From: Gammaproteobacteria bacterium
GTDB taxonomy: Bacteria > Bacillota_I > Bacilli_A > Izemoplasmatales > UBA1188
Length of the DNA: 5,431 nt
NCBI GenBank assembly: GCA_024691665.1
Contig: JAILNJ010000128.1
Span: 1-5,431 of the forward strand
Direction: 5' to 3'
Below the pieces are notes generated by a model. It did not search any database. It had not been told where the DNA came from and saw only the letters and a program-made list of their open reading frames with translations. Of the stretch, positions 1 through 5,431 are shown piece after piece (position 1 is the first letter of the stretch; each line of letters starts with the position of its first letter). Both the position numbers and the translations under genes were made by a program.

Positions 1-122
1 AATAAATTAATTGAATTAAATGATCCTGAAATTCCTGATTCATAAATCTCTAAATGTCTTTCTAGTCTTTTTCTATTATTTAAATCAGGAATTTCTGGAT
101 CATTTAATTCAATTAATTTATT
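1..122. repeat. 40-nt near-perfect inverted repeat inside miaA (arms 1-40 and 83-122)
   Basis: Bases 1-40 are the reverse complement of 83-122 at 39 of 40 positions; the only mismatch is T27 against T96. The spacer is 42 nt (41-82). The right arm encodes conserved MiaA sequence (residues 132-144), while the left arm encodes residues 159-171, where the family motif is lost. The arm reaches base 1, so it may continue beyond the window. A fold-back chimera or a real quasi-palindrome would both look like this. Confidence 0.9.
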
Positions 123-515
123 TCTAATTTCTTCATTTGAAAGATTATTATAATCATTATGTCTTTCTTCTTTAGTGAAATCATAATCATATAATGCAGC
201 TTTAATATAGAATCCAGTGCCACCACAAATGATTGGAGTCATTCCTTTAGATGCAATTCCATCTATTAATTTACGAGCGTTAGATTGAAATGATGCGACA
301 CTATAATCTTCAGTAGGTTCTAGGATATCAATTAAATGGTGTTTAACACCTTCCATTTCTTCTTTAGTTATTTTAGCTGAACCAATGTTTAAAGAGCGGT
401 AAACTTGAACTGAGTCACCACTTATTATTTCGGTATTTAATTCTTTTGCGAGTTTAACTGATACACTAGTCTTGCCACTAGCTGTAGGTCCAACTATAAC
501 TATTACTTTTTTCAT
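1..515 (-). CDS. miaA: tRNA dimethylallyltransferase MiaA, N-terminal part (3' end beyond left edge)
   Basis: MiaA transfers the dimethylallyl group of DMAPP to N6 of A37 in tRNAs reading UNN codons, making i6A, the substrate of MiaB. It acts in the cytoplasm. I translated 171 residues from the ATG at 513-515. The P-loop GPTASGKT lies at 9-16, followed by SGDSVQVYRSLNIGSAKIT (32-50), HHLIDIL (59-65), ASFQ (74-77) and GGTGFYI (98-104), all family signatures in the right order. DPEIPDLNNRKRLERHLEIYESG (139-161) matches the usual DPE..NN.RR.RALEIY..G block. The family is about 300 residues, so roughly the C-terminal 40% is missing. M1 is the only workable start because the P-loop follows at once, yet no Shine-Dalgarno sequence is visible upstream. 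After G161 the expected GKP.S motif is replaced by sequence that is an inverted copy of nt 83-122, so residues 159-171 may not be genuine. Confidence 0.95.
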   Translation of the reverse strand, partial: MKKVIVIVGPTASGKTSVSVKLAKELNTEIISGDSVQVYRSLNIGSAKITKEEMEGVKHHLIDILEPTEDYSVASFQSNARKLIDGIASKGMTPIICGGTGFYIKAALYDYDFTKEERHNDYNNLSNEEIRNKLIELNDPEIPDLNNRKRLERHLEIYESGISGSFNSINL

Positions 516-530
516 GTTACACAAAATTGA

Positions 531-559
531 TTATAAAAAGGGATGAATTTTCATCCCTC
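531..559 (-). terminator. Intrinsic terminator of the tail-anchored protein gene
   Basis: On the minus strand an 8-bp perfect stem, AGGGATGA / TCATCCCT (551-558 with 539-546), closes a 4-nt loop and is followed directly by TTTTTATAAT. It begins 6 nt after the TAA stop of the 429-residue gene and ends 24 nt before the miaA start, so it should separate the two transcripts at least in part. Confidence 0.85.
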
Positions 560-564
560 ATTTA

Positions 565-1854
565 TTATTTAATTACTCCGAAATACTTTAATGCGAAGAA
601 TGCTACTGCGGCTACTAGTACTAAGAAGATAATAAGGATTGTTATTCTAAGAGCCTTATCTTTTCTACTCTTTTTCTTATAGTAGTCTTTAATGATGTCT
701 CTGATTTCAACATCTACAGATTCATCATATTCAAGTTCTCTTTCTTCATGTTCTTCAACTGGTGCTGGAGCTGGTTTAACTTCTTCTTTAACTTCTTCTT
801 GAACAGGTTCTTCAACTACCTCTTCTTTAACTTCTTCTTGAGGAGCCTCTTCAACTACTGGCTCTTCTTGAACAGGTTCAACTTTTTCCTCTTCAGCAGG
901 AGCTTCTTCAACTACTGGTTCAGCTTTTTCCTCTTCAACTGGAGTTTCCATTTCTACATATTGATTAGTAGTTGGAATTTCTTGAGCTTCAACCTCATCC
1001 TCAGGAACACCTTCAAATACTTTTTCAGGATCTGTATCAACTTCTTCCTCTTCAGGAATGAAATCATAGTCGAATAAGTCTTTTTCAATATCTTCGTTAT
1101 ATTTGTTTAAACTGAATACAATGAATTCAACCATATCACCTTTCTTAAGGTCAGTTGAAATCTTGAATCCTTTTTCTTTTGAATATTGAGTAAGTTCAAG
1201 AATTGGTTTTGGTTGGAGTGCAACTTTTTCATCTTCAGTTAATCTGAATCTTGCGGCAATTAATTCAAGGAGTTGTCCTTTATTCATTCTCTTTGGAACG
1301 TTTACTCCATATTTAGCACCTAAGTCTCTAATTTGGTTTAATGTATAAGTCTTACATACAGCTTCTTTAAGGATAGATAATTGAATACCATCTAAATATC
1401 CTTTAGGTGTATAGAATAAATCTCTAAATTGAACTCTTACCTTTTCATAGTTTTCTTGTGCACCATCAGTTGAACCTTTTAGTTTAGATAATGCCTTTTC
1501 AAAAGCTATTGTAGTATTGAACTTTTCTTTATTTAAGAGGAAGAATCTCATAAATAAGTTTTTATATTCACATGGGTGAAGAGAGTAATTGTATTCTTTA
1601 TCTGTAGCTTCAGTTAAATAAATAGAAAAATATTGATCATACTTTCTTAAACGATATTTAAATTCATCAGTATATTTTGCGTATTCTTCTTTATCGAATA
1701 CATATTTCTTAAAGAAGTTTACAAGCAAAAATCTGTCCACAAAATCAGGAACCCAGATGTGGTTATCTTTAAATACTCTAACTAAATCTTCACTAGATAC
1801 TTTTTCATACTGTTTGGCTTCTTCAATAAGCGCATTTAATTTCTCTTTATCCAT
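565..1854 (-). CDS. Tail-anchored protein with two SAP/Rho_N-like motifs and an acidic Glu/Pro/Val linker; function unknown
   Basis: I do not recognise this 429-residue protein as a named family. Residues 1-160 form a mostly helical region rich in Phe and Tyr without known motifs. Two similar helix-extended loop-helix segments follow, at about 171-203 (LNQIRDLGAKYGV, then NKGQLLELI) and 217-250 (LTQYSKEKGFKI, then KKGDMVEFI). They share the pattern L..x..KxG(V/F)...KG.(L/M).E.I typical of SAP or Rho_N domains, which often bind DNA or RNA. Residues 266-370 are a low-complexity linker of Glu, Pro and Val with internal repeats. A basic patch, KKKSRKDK (393-400), precedes one hydrophobic helix (about 401-421) and a 7-8 residue tail, which predicts a C-tail anchor with the body in the cytoplasm. 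There is no signal peptide. The ATG has a GAGG site 8 nt upstream (1863-1866). The gene has its own terminator and probably its own promoter. Existence as a gene is secure; nucleic-acid binding is inference. Confidence 0.9.
   Translation of the reverse strand: MDKEKLNALIEEAKQYEKVSSEDLVRVFKDNHIWVPDFVDRFLLVNFFKKYVFDKEEYAKYTDEFKYRLRKYDQYFSIYLTEATDKEYNYSLHPCEYKNLFMRFFLLNKEKFNTTIAFEKALSKLKGSTDGAQENYEKVRVQFRDLFYTPKGYLDGIQLSILKEAVCKTYTLNQIRDLGAKYGVNVPKRMNKGQLLELIAARFRLTEDEKVALQPKPILELTQYSKEKGFKISTDLKKGDMVEFIVFSLNKYNEDIEKDLFDYDFIPEEEEVDTDPEKVFEGVPEDEVEAQEIPTTNQYVEMETPVEEEKAEPVVEEAPAEEEKVEPVQEEPVVEEAPQEEVKEEVVEEPVQEEVKEEVKPAPAPVEEHEERELEYDESVDVEIRDIIKDYYKKKSRKDKALRITILIIFLVLVAAVAFFALKYFGVIK
745..1059 (-). 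repeat. Acidic repeat tract within the tail-anchored protein gene
   Basis: This stretch encodes residues 266-370, built from shuffled units such as PVVEEAP (313-319, 332-338), QEEVKEEV (339-346, 352-359) and VEPVQEEP. The DNA contains a 21-nt exact direct repeat at 782-802 and 821-841, 39 nt (13 codons) apart, so the tract can change length by slippage or recombination without a frameshift. The strong purine bias on the coding strand also creates a spurious Phe-rich open frame on the plus strand. Confidence 0.8.
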
Positions 1855-1881
1855 TAGACTTTCCTCACATTGTCATTTATT

Positions 1882-1919
1882 ATTATAATTTTATAATTAA
1901 ATAATAATAAAATCAACAA
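1882..1919 (-). promoter_or_regulatory. Candidate sigma-A promoter for the tail-anchored protein gene
   Basis: The 63 nt between the upstream terminator and the GAGG site are almost pure A/T. Possible -10 boxes on the minus strand are TATAAA (1890-1895) and TATAAT (1882-1887). Possible -35 boxes are TTGATT (1911-1916, spacer 15 to TATAAA) or TTGTTG (1914-1919, spacer 18). None is a strong pair. The terminator just upstream makes a promoter here necessary unless readthrough is high. Confidence 0.4.
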
Positions 1920-1920
1920 G

Positions 1921-1967
1921 AAAATAGAAAAAGTGCTAAATCAAGTCATTTTCTTGAGATAGCACTT
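1921..1967 (-). terminator. Intrinsic terminator closing the rny-miaB-RicA-like unit
   Basis: On the minus strand AAGTGCTA (1960-1967) pairs with TAGCACTT (1931-1938), and TCAAG (1953-1957) with CTTGA (1941-1945), separated by a 2x2 internal mismatch and a 7-nt loop. A U-rich tail, TTTCTATTTT (1921-1930), follows directly. The stem starts 6 nt after the stop of the short ORF. The opposite strand has a poorer T tract and no gene that would need it. Confidence 0.88.
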
Positions 1968-1973
1968 AGCTTT

Positions 1974-2210
1974 TTAAATAGACAATTCTTCCCTAAATAT
2001 CTTGGAAATTAGGGTAGAAAGATTAGATAATTCATGTAAAGAATCTATGAATTCACTAACCATAGGATCATCCTTATGATTATCTATTTCATCAATAGTT
2101 TTATATTTATTTTTAAGATAGATGGCAAGTTCTCTCGCTCTTTTTCCTTCCTTTAGATTTTCTAAATCATTAAGCAATATATCTAATGAGTTATTCAACA
2201 TATTCACCAT
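1974..2210 (-). CDS. Short helical protein resembling the C-terminal half of RicA/YmcA (YlbF/YmcA family), tentative
   Basis: A 78-residue, soluble, charged protein with predicted helices at about 8-34 and 49-76. The C-terminal stretch PMVSEFIDSLHELSNL and the helix after it resemble the end of B. subtilis YmcA (PVIQEFRDSQMEVNDL...) as I recall that sequence, and the gene sits directly behind miaB, as ymcA does in Bacillus. RicA/YmcA is about 143 residues, so this is roughly half length and lacks the Cys-containing tail; no Cys is present at all. In B. subtilis RicA forms the Ric complex with RicF and RicT, which acts with RNase Y. The start is uncertain: ATG at 2208-2210 (used here), TTG at 2211-2213, or ATG at 2199-2201. 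None has a strong ribosome site. All lie inside the end of miaB, so translation is probably coupled to it. A coding gene is likely, since it fills the space up to the terminator; the family call is moderate to weak. Confidence 0.65.
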   Translation of the reverse strand: MVNMLNNSLDILLNDLENLKEGKRARELAIYLKNKYKTIDEIDNHKDDPMVSEFIDSLHELSNLSTLISKIFREELSI

Positions 2211-3639
2211 CAAGTGACCAAGTCTTAGCTTCGGTTACTTTAACATTAACGATTTTACCAATTAATGATTTATCACCTTTAACGTTTATGAGTTTACCAT
2301 TTTCATTGTATCCCATAAGCATATTAGGGTCATTCTTTGATTCACCTTCGATTAATACTTTTTGAATAGTATTTAAGAACCTCATTGAACCTTTCTTATA
2401 TCCTTCATTGATTAACTCGTTAAGTTTATAGAGTCTTTCGTGAGCTGCATCTTCAGGAACTTGTTCAGTATATGATGCAGCAGGTGTTCCTTCTCTTGGT
2501 GAATAGATAAATGTGAAGGCACCTTCATAGTCACATTCTTTAACAAGTGATAAAGTTTCTTCAAACTGTTCTTCTGTTTCACCAGGGAATGCCACAATGA
2601 TATCAGTAGTGAGTGAGATATTCGGAATAGCTTCTTTAATCTTTTTAACAAGTGATAAATAAGTTTCTCTTGTATATCTTCTATTCATTCTCTTGAGTAC
2701 TTCATTAGAACCTGATTGAACTGGAAGATGAAGCTGAGGCATAATGTTTCCACCTAGTGCCATAGCTTTAACTTGTTTATCATCAAAGTCTTTTGGATTA
2801 GATGTAGTAAATCTAATACGTTCTATTTTTGTATTATGAAGGTCAGTGAGTAGATCTGCGAAATCATAGCTTCTATCAGTAAAGTCTTTACCATAAGCAT
2901 TAACATTTTGACCTAGAAGAGTAATTTCTTTATATCCTTTTTCTACTAATTCATTAACTTCTTTTAAGATATTTTCTGGAAGTCTACTTCTCTCTTTCCC
3001 TCTAGTATATGGAACAATGCAATAAGTACAGAATTCATCACAACCATACATAATAGGAACCCAAGCTTTAATCTTAGATTGTCTTACCATTGGAACATTT
3101 TCAACGATATCACCTTCGTATGAAAGCACATCAACTAAACGTTCTTTCTTGTCGTAGCATTTCTTAATTAAACCTAAGATATCGTGAATATTATGAGTAC
3201 CAAGGACAATATCAACGTTTTGATATCTTTTAGTGATTAAGTTAACTGCGTCTTGTTCTTGAGCCATACAGCCACAGACAATAGTTACTATTTCAGGGCG
3301 TTCTCTCTTTAATTGTTTGAGTCTACCTAGTTCTCCAAATACTTTATCTTCAGCATTCTTTCTAATAGCACAAGTATTTAAAACTAATACATCTGCTTCT
3401 TCTAGTACTAACTTTTCAGTGTATCCTACAGATTCAAGAAGGCCTCTAATCTTTTCTGAATCTGATTCATTTTCTTGGCAACCATATGTATAGATATAGT
3501 ATGATTTACCTTTACCCATATCTTTTAAAGATTCATCTAACTTAAAATCAACAAAGACATTTTCTTTATTAAGTCTTTTTCTCTCTTTAATTCTATCTGG
3601 GGAATTAAGAATATTTGTGTTTACTTTTTTCTTTTTCAT
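2191..3639 (-). CDS. miaB: tRNA-2-methylthio-N6-dimethylallyladenosine synthase MiaB
   Basis: MiaB is a radical SAM methylthiotransferase that converts i6A37 to ms2i6A37 in tRNA, using two [4Fe-4S] clusters. The 482 residues show all three domains. The N-terminal UPF0004 domain starts near residue 45, with auxiliary-cluster ligands C54 (TYGCQENESD), C90 (NTCAIR) and C124 (CGCMAQ). The radical SAM core begins at GCDEFCTYCIVPYTRG (199-214), with ligands C200, C204 and C207 in CX3CX2C. Other core motifs are LLGQNVNAYG (241-250), LHLPVQSGS (303-311) and DIIVAFPGET (346-355). A TRAM tRNA-binding domain spans about 420-481. A 45-residue basic extension precedes the first domain, as in Bacillus MiaB. 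The ATG is preceded by AAGAGG (3645-3650) at 5 nt. It lies 44 nt after rny, with a hairpin in the gap, and overlaps the next ORF. The closest alternatives, MtaB and RimO, fit less well. Confidence 0.97.
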   Translation of the reverse strand: MKKKKVNTNILNSPDRIKERKRLNKENVFVDFKLDESLKDMGKGKSYYIYTYGCQENESDSEKIRGLLESVGYTEKLVLEEADVLVLNTCAIRKNAEDKVFGELGRLKQLKRERPEIVTIVCGCMAQEQDAVNLITKRYQNVDIVLGTHNIHDILGLIKKCYDKKERLVDVLSYEGDIVENVPMVRQSKIKAWVPIMYGCDEFCTYCIVPYTRGKERSRLPENILKEVNELVEKGYKEITLLGQNVNAYGKDFTDRSYDFADLLTDLHNTKIERIRFTTSNPKDFDDKQVKAMALGGNIMPQLHLPVQSGSNEVLKRMNRRYTRETYLSLVKKIKEAIPNISLTTDIIVAFPGETEEQFEETLSLVKECDYEGAFTFIYSPREGTPAASYTEQVPEDAAHERLYKLNELINEGYKKGSMRFLNTIQKVLIEGESKNDPNMLMGYNENGKLINVKGDKSLIGKIVNVKVTEAKTWSLDGEYVE

Positions 3640-3654
3640 AAGCGCCTCTTAGTC

Positions 3655-3684
3655 AATAAATGCGAGGAAACCCTCGCATTTATT
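3655..3684 (-). terminator. 13-bp hairpin between rny and miaB; possible partial terminator or processing site
   Basis: A perfect inverted repeat has arms 3655-3667 and 3672-3684 and a 4-nt loop, with the GC core GCGAGG / CCTCGC. It starts at the rny stop codon and ends 4 nt before the miaB ribosome site. On the minus strand the core is followed only by ATTTATTGAC, a weak U tract, so full termination is doubtful. On the plus strand the tail is TTTATTTATTTA, but no gene reads that way. No promoter for miaB fits in the gap, so rny and miaB are probably cotranscribed, with the hairpin lowering or processing the downstream part. Confidence 0.6.
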
Positions 3685-5273
3685 TATTTAGCTATTTCTT
3701 GGACTCTCTTTTCTCTTATAACTGTAACTTTAATAGTTCCAGGATAAGTTAAGTTGTCCTCTATCTTTTGTTTAACATCACGAGCTATAACAGCAATTTC
3801 AGCATCAGATACTTCATCTGGTTTAACAGCGATTCTGATTTCACGACCTGCTTGAATAGCGAATGAATGTTCTACACCCTTAACATCATTAGCAATAGCC
3901 TCGAGTGATTCAAGTCTATTGATATAGTTTTCAAGGGATTCAGATCTAGCACCTGGACGAGCAGCACTTAATGCGTCAGCTGCAGCAACTAGTACTGAGA
4001 TAACATTATCAGCTGGAACGTCACCATGGTGTGACTCAATTGCATTAATAACAACTGGTGATTCTTTATACTTACGAGCAAGTTGAGCACCAAGTTCAAC
4101 GTGTGAACCTTCAACTTCGTGGTCAATTGCTTTACCGATATCGTGGAGTAAGCCTGCACGTTTAGCAAGAACTTCATCTTCACCGATTTCAGCAGCAAGT
4201 TTACCTGCGAAGAAGGCTACTTCGATTGAATGGTCTAATACGTTTTGTCCATAAGAAGTTCTGTATTTTAGTCTACCTAAAATCTTAACGAGTTCAGGAT
4301 GCATTCTACCAACACCAACTTCAAATATAGCTTTATCACCACATTCTCTAATGTATTGGTTAACTTCTGATTTACTTCTTTCAACCATTTCTTCAATCTT
4401 AGCTGGGTGGATTCTTCCATCTTCTACTAAGTATTCAATAGCTTTCTTAGCTATTTCTCTTCTAATTGGGTCAAAACAAGATAGAACGATTGATTCAGGT
4501 GTATCATCAACGATTAAATCAACACCAGTTAAAGATTCAATAGTTCTAATATTTCTACCTTCTCTACCAATGATACGGCCTTTCATATCATCAGAAGGGA
4601 GTTGAACAACAGAAACAGTTCTTTCACTTGTAACATCTTGTGCATATTTTTGCATAGTGTTAGCAAGAATCATTTTAACTTTTTCATGTGCTTCATCTTG
4701 TGCTTTCTCAGTTTCATCTTTAATATACTGAGCAGTTTCTTCTTCCATCATTTCTTGAGTTCTTTCCATGATGATCTTCTTAGCATCATCAGTAGTGAGC
4801 TCAGCAATTTCTTGGAGTTTATTCTCCTGTTGAGTAATAATAGCGTCTAATTTAGTATGTTTTTCTTCAAGAGCAGACTTTCTATCATCGATAGATTGTT
4901 CTTTTCTATCAAGATTTTCTTCTCTACGGTCTAAATTAACTGATCTTTGGTCAAGCGAAACTTCACGAGATTGAATCTTTTTTTCTTGATTCTTAATCTC
5001 TTCTTTTCTCTCCTTAATATCTTGATCACATTCAGAACGTAGTCTTTCAATGGTTTTGTTAGTTTCTTCAGTCTTTTCTTTCTTGTACTTTTCGATTTCT
5101 TCTTCAGCAGTTTTTCTTTCTTCTTCAATTAATCTTTTTGATTCTTTGATAGATTTTTCATGCATTTTAACTCTTAAAAAGTATCCAGCTGCGACACCAA
5201 TAAGAGCACAAGCAATACCTGCTAAGATACCCCAAAGTATATCTAAACTAGAAGCTAAAAATAAATTAATCAT
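3684..5273 (-). CDS. rny: Ribonuclease Y
   Basis: RNase Y is the membrane-anchored endoribonuclease that starts mRNA decay and processing in many Bacillota. This copy has 529 residues, against about 520 in B. subtilis. A single N-terminal transmembrane helix (about 8-33) is followed by a long charged coiled coil (about 35-200). Within it, residues 103-138 show regular heptads of the type xxLDxRx. The KH domain (about 218-280) carries the RNA-binding loop GRIIGREGRN (232-241). The HD domain (about 343-440) has the metal and catalytic motifs LDHS (H348), LLHDIGK (H377, D378), SHH (H415, H416) and AADALSA (D433). The C-terminal family domain ends in VIREKRVQEIAK. The ATG has a GGAGG site at 5283-5287, 9 nt upstream, and a strong promoter lies further up. 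All key residues are present, so it should be active. Confidence 0.98.
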   Translation of the reverse strand: MINLFLASSLDILWGILAGIACALIGVAAGYFLRVKMHEKSIKESKRLIEEERKTAEEEIEKYKKEKTEETNKTIERLRSECDQDIKERKEEIKNQEKKIQSREVSLDQRSVNLDRREENLDRKEQSIDDRKSALEEKHTKLDAIITQQENKLQEIAELTTDDAKKIIMERTQEMMEEETAQYIKDETEKAQDEAHEKVKMILANTMQKYAQDVTSERTVSVVQLPSDDMKGRIIGREGRNIRTIESLTGVDLIVDDTPESIVLSCFDPIRREIAKKAIEYLVEDGRIHPAKIEEMVERSKSEVNQYIRECGDKAIFEVGVGRMHPELVKILGRLKYRTSYGQNVLDHSIEVAFFAGKLAAEIGEDEVLAKRAGLLHDIGKAIDHEVEGSHVELGAQLARKYKESPVVINAIESHHGDVPADNVISVLVAAADALSAARPGARSESLENYINRLESLEAIANDVKGVEHSFAIQAGREIRIAVKPDEVSDAEIAVIARDVKQKIEDNLTYPGTIKVTVIREKRVQEIAK

Positions 5274-5337
5274 ATTTTTTTGCCTCCGATATTCAATTTG
5301 TTATATAAATCTAAATATAGAATTATTAACCTATTTC

Positions 5338-5366
5338 ATTATACTATTTAAGCGGTTTATAGTCAA
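5338..5366 (-). promoter_or_regulatory. Near-consensus sigma-A promoter for rny
   Basis: On the minus strand TTGACT (5361-5366) and TATAAT (5338-5343) are separated by exactly 17 nt, a match at 11 of 12 positions. Upstream, 5367-5392 is almost entirely A/T and could act as an UP element. The predicted start is near 5331, giving a leader of about 57 nt that I see no structured element in. This is the only strong promoter in the window and probably serves rny, miaB and the short ORF. Confidence 0.85.
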
Positions 5367-5387
5367 TTTATATATTTATTTTATATA

Positions 5388-5431
5388 TAAAGAAAAGCTG
5401 ATGATTAAGAGTGACTCTTAATTAATTCATC
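5388..5431 (-). terminator. Probable terminator of an upstream gene, cut by the right edge
   Basis: On the minus strand TTAAGAGT (5414-5421) and ACTCTTAA (5405-5412) form a short AT-rich stem. Outer arms GATGA (5427-5431) and TCATC (5400-5404) can pair across a 5-nt bulge on one side. AGCTTTTCTTTA follows. The position, just before the rny promoter, suits the end of an upstream minus-strand gene, but that gene is not in view and the left arm may be incomplete. Confidence 0.45.

Noticed and set aside
1..122. Reading the inverted repeat as an insertion-sequence end or an intrinsic terminator
   Set aside because: It lies within the miaA frame over conserved motifs, with no transposase, target-site duplication or U tract. 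The pattern is self-copying of local coding sequence.
748..1077. Plus-strand open frame of 109 codons rich in Phe, Asn and Leu
   Set aside because: It is the complement of the Glu/Pro/Val repeat tract of the minus-strand gene. Low complexity, no ribosome site and a frame set by GAA-rich codons on the other strand mark it as a shadow.
3624..3657. TTGACT on the minus strand just before miaB, as a -35 box
   Set aside because: The position 17 nt downstream falls in the first miaB codons and has no -10-like sequence, so an independent miaB promoter is not supported.
3989..5128. Other open frames inside rny and miaB on both strands (e.g. 3989-4198, 4351-4605, 4602-4850, 4931-5128, 2412-2651)
   Set aside because: All lie inside two well-supported genes with complete family motifs; none has its own start signals or recognisable product.
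565..5273. Mycoplasma-type genetic code (UGA read as Trp)
   Set aside because: All Trp codons inspected are TGG, the long genes need no UGA readthrough, and all stops are TAA. The standard bacterial code fits.
5050..5421. Plus-strand open frame of 123 codons with hydrophobic stretches
   Set aside because: It lies antisense to the start of rny and its promoter. The hydrophobic runs are the reverse of Lys/Glu-rich coiled-coil codons, and there is no plausible ribosome site or family signature.
1..5431. CRISPR array, tRNA/rRNA gene, riboswitch, phage or defence cassette
   Set aside because: No regularly spaced repeats, no tRNA or rRNA-like segments, no structured leader longer than about 60 nt, and no genes of such systems were found on either strand.

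Overview
The window is an AT-rich, densely coded stretch with every recognisable gene on the minus strand. In transcription order (right to left) these are rny (RNase Y), miaB, a short ORF that resembles the RicA/YmcA family, a 429-residue tail-anchored protein with an acidic linker, and the 5' part of miaA, which runs off the left edge. The gene set and the adjacency rny, miaB, ymcA-like recall Bacillota such as Bacillus. All stops seen are TAA and the Trp codons I checked are TGG, so nothing suggests the mycoplasma UGA=Trp code. My best guess is a low-GC, standard-code member of the Bacilli (Erysipelotrichales, RF39 or Acholeplasma-like lineages). This is inference from style, not a match to a genome.

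Layout. 5274-5431 is non-coding. It holds a likely terminator of an unseen upstream gene and a near-consensus sigma-A promoter (TTGACT, 17 nt, TATAAT) that drives rny from a good GGAGG site. rny (3684-5273) is followed after 44 nt by miaB (2191-3639), and the gap is almost filled by a 13-bp hairpin. The short RicA-like ORF overlaps the end of miaB, and a clear intrinsic terminator (1921-1967) closes this transcription unit. An AT-only promoter region then leads into the tail-anchored protein gene (565-1854), which ends in its own terminator (531-558). miaA starts 24 nt downstream of that terminator's stem.

The genes share an RNA theme. RNase Y starts mRNA decay and processing at the membrane. 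MiaA and MiaB carry out successive steps of A37 hypermodification of tRNAs reading UNN codons (i6A, then ms2i6A). In B. subtilis, RicA belongs to the Ric (Y-) complex, which directs RNase Y and has been linked to MiaB function. The 429-residue protein carries two SAP/Rho_N-like helical motifs, which often bind nucleic acid, and a C-terminal membrane anchor, so it may be a further membrane-linked nucleic-acid factor. That last link is inference.

Two points need caution or a closer look. The miaA reading frame turns into a 39/40 inverted copy of its own upstream sequence exactly at the left edge, which may be an assembly fold-back. The tail-anchored protein is the least described gene here. I found no mobile element, CRISPR array, RNA gene or defence system.
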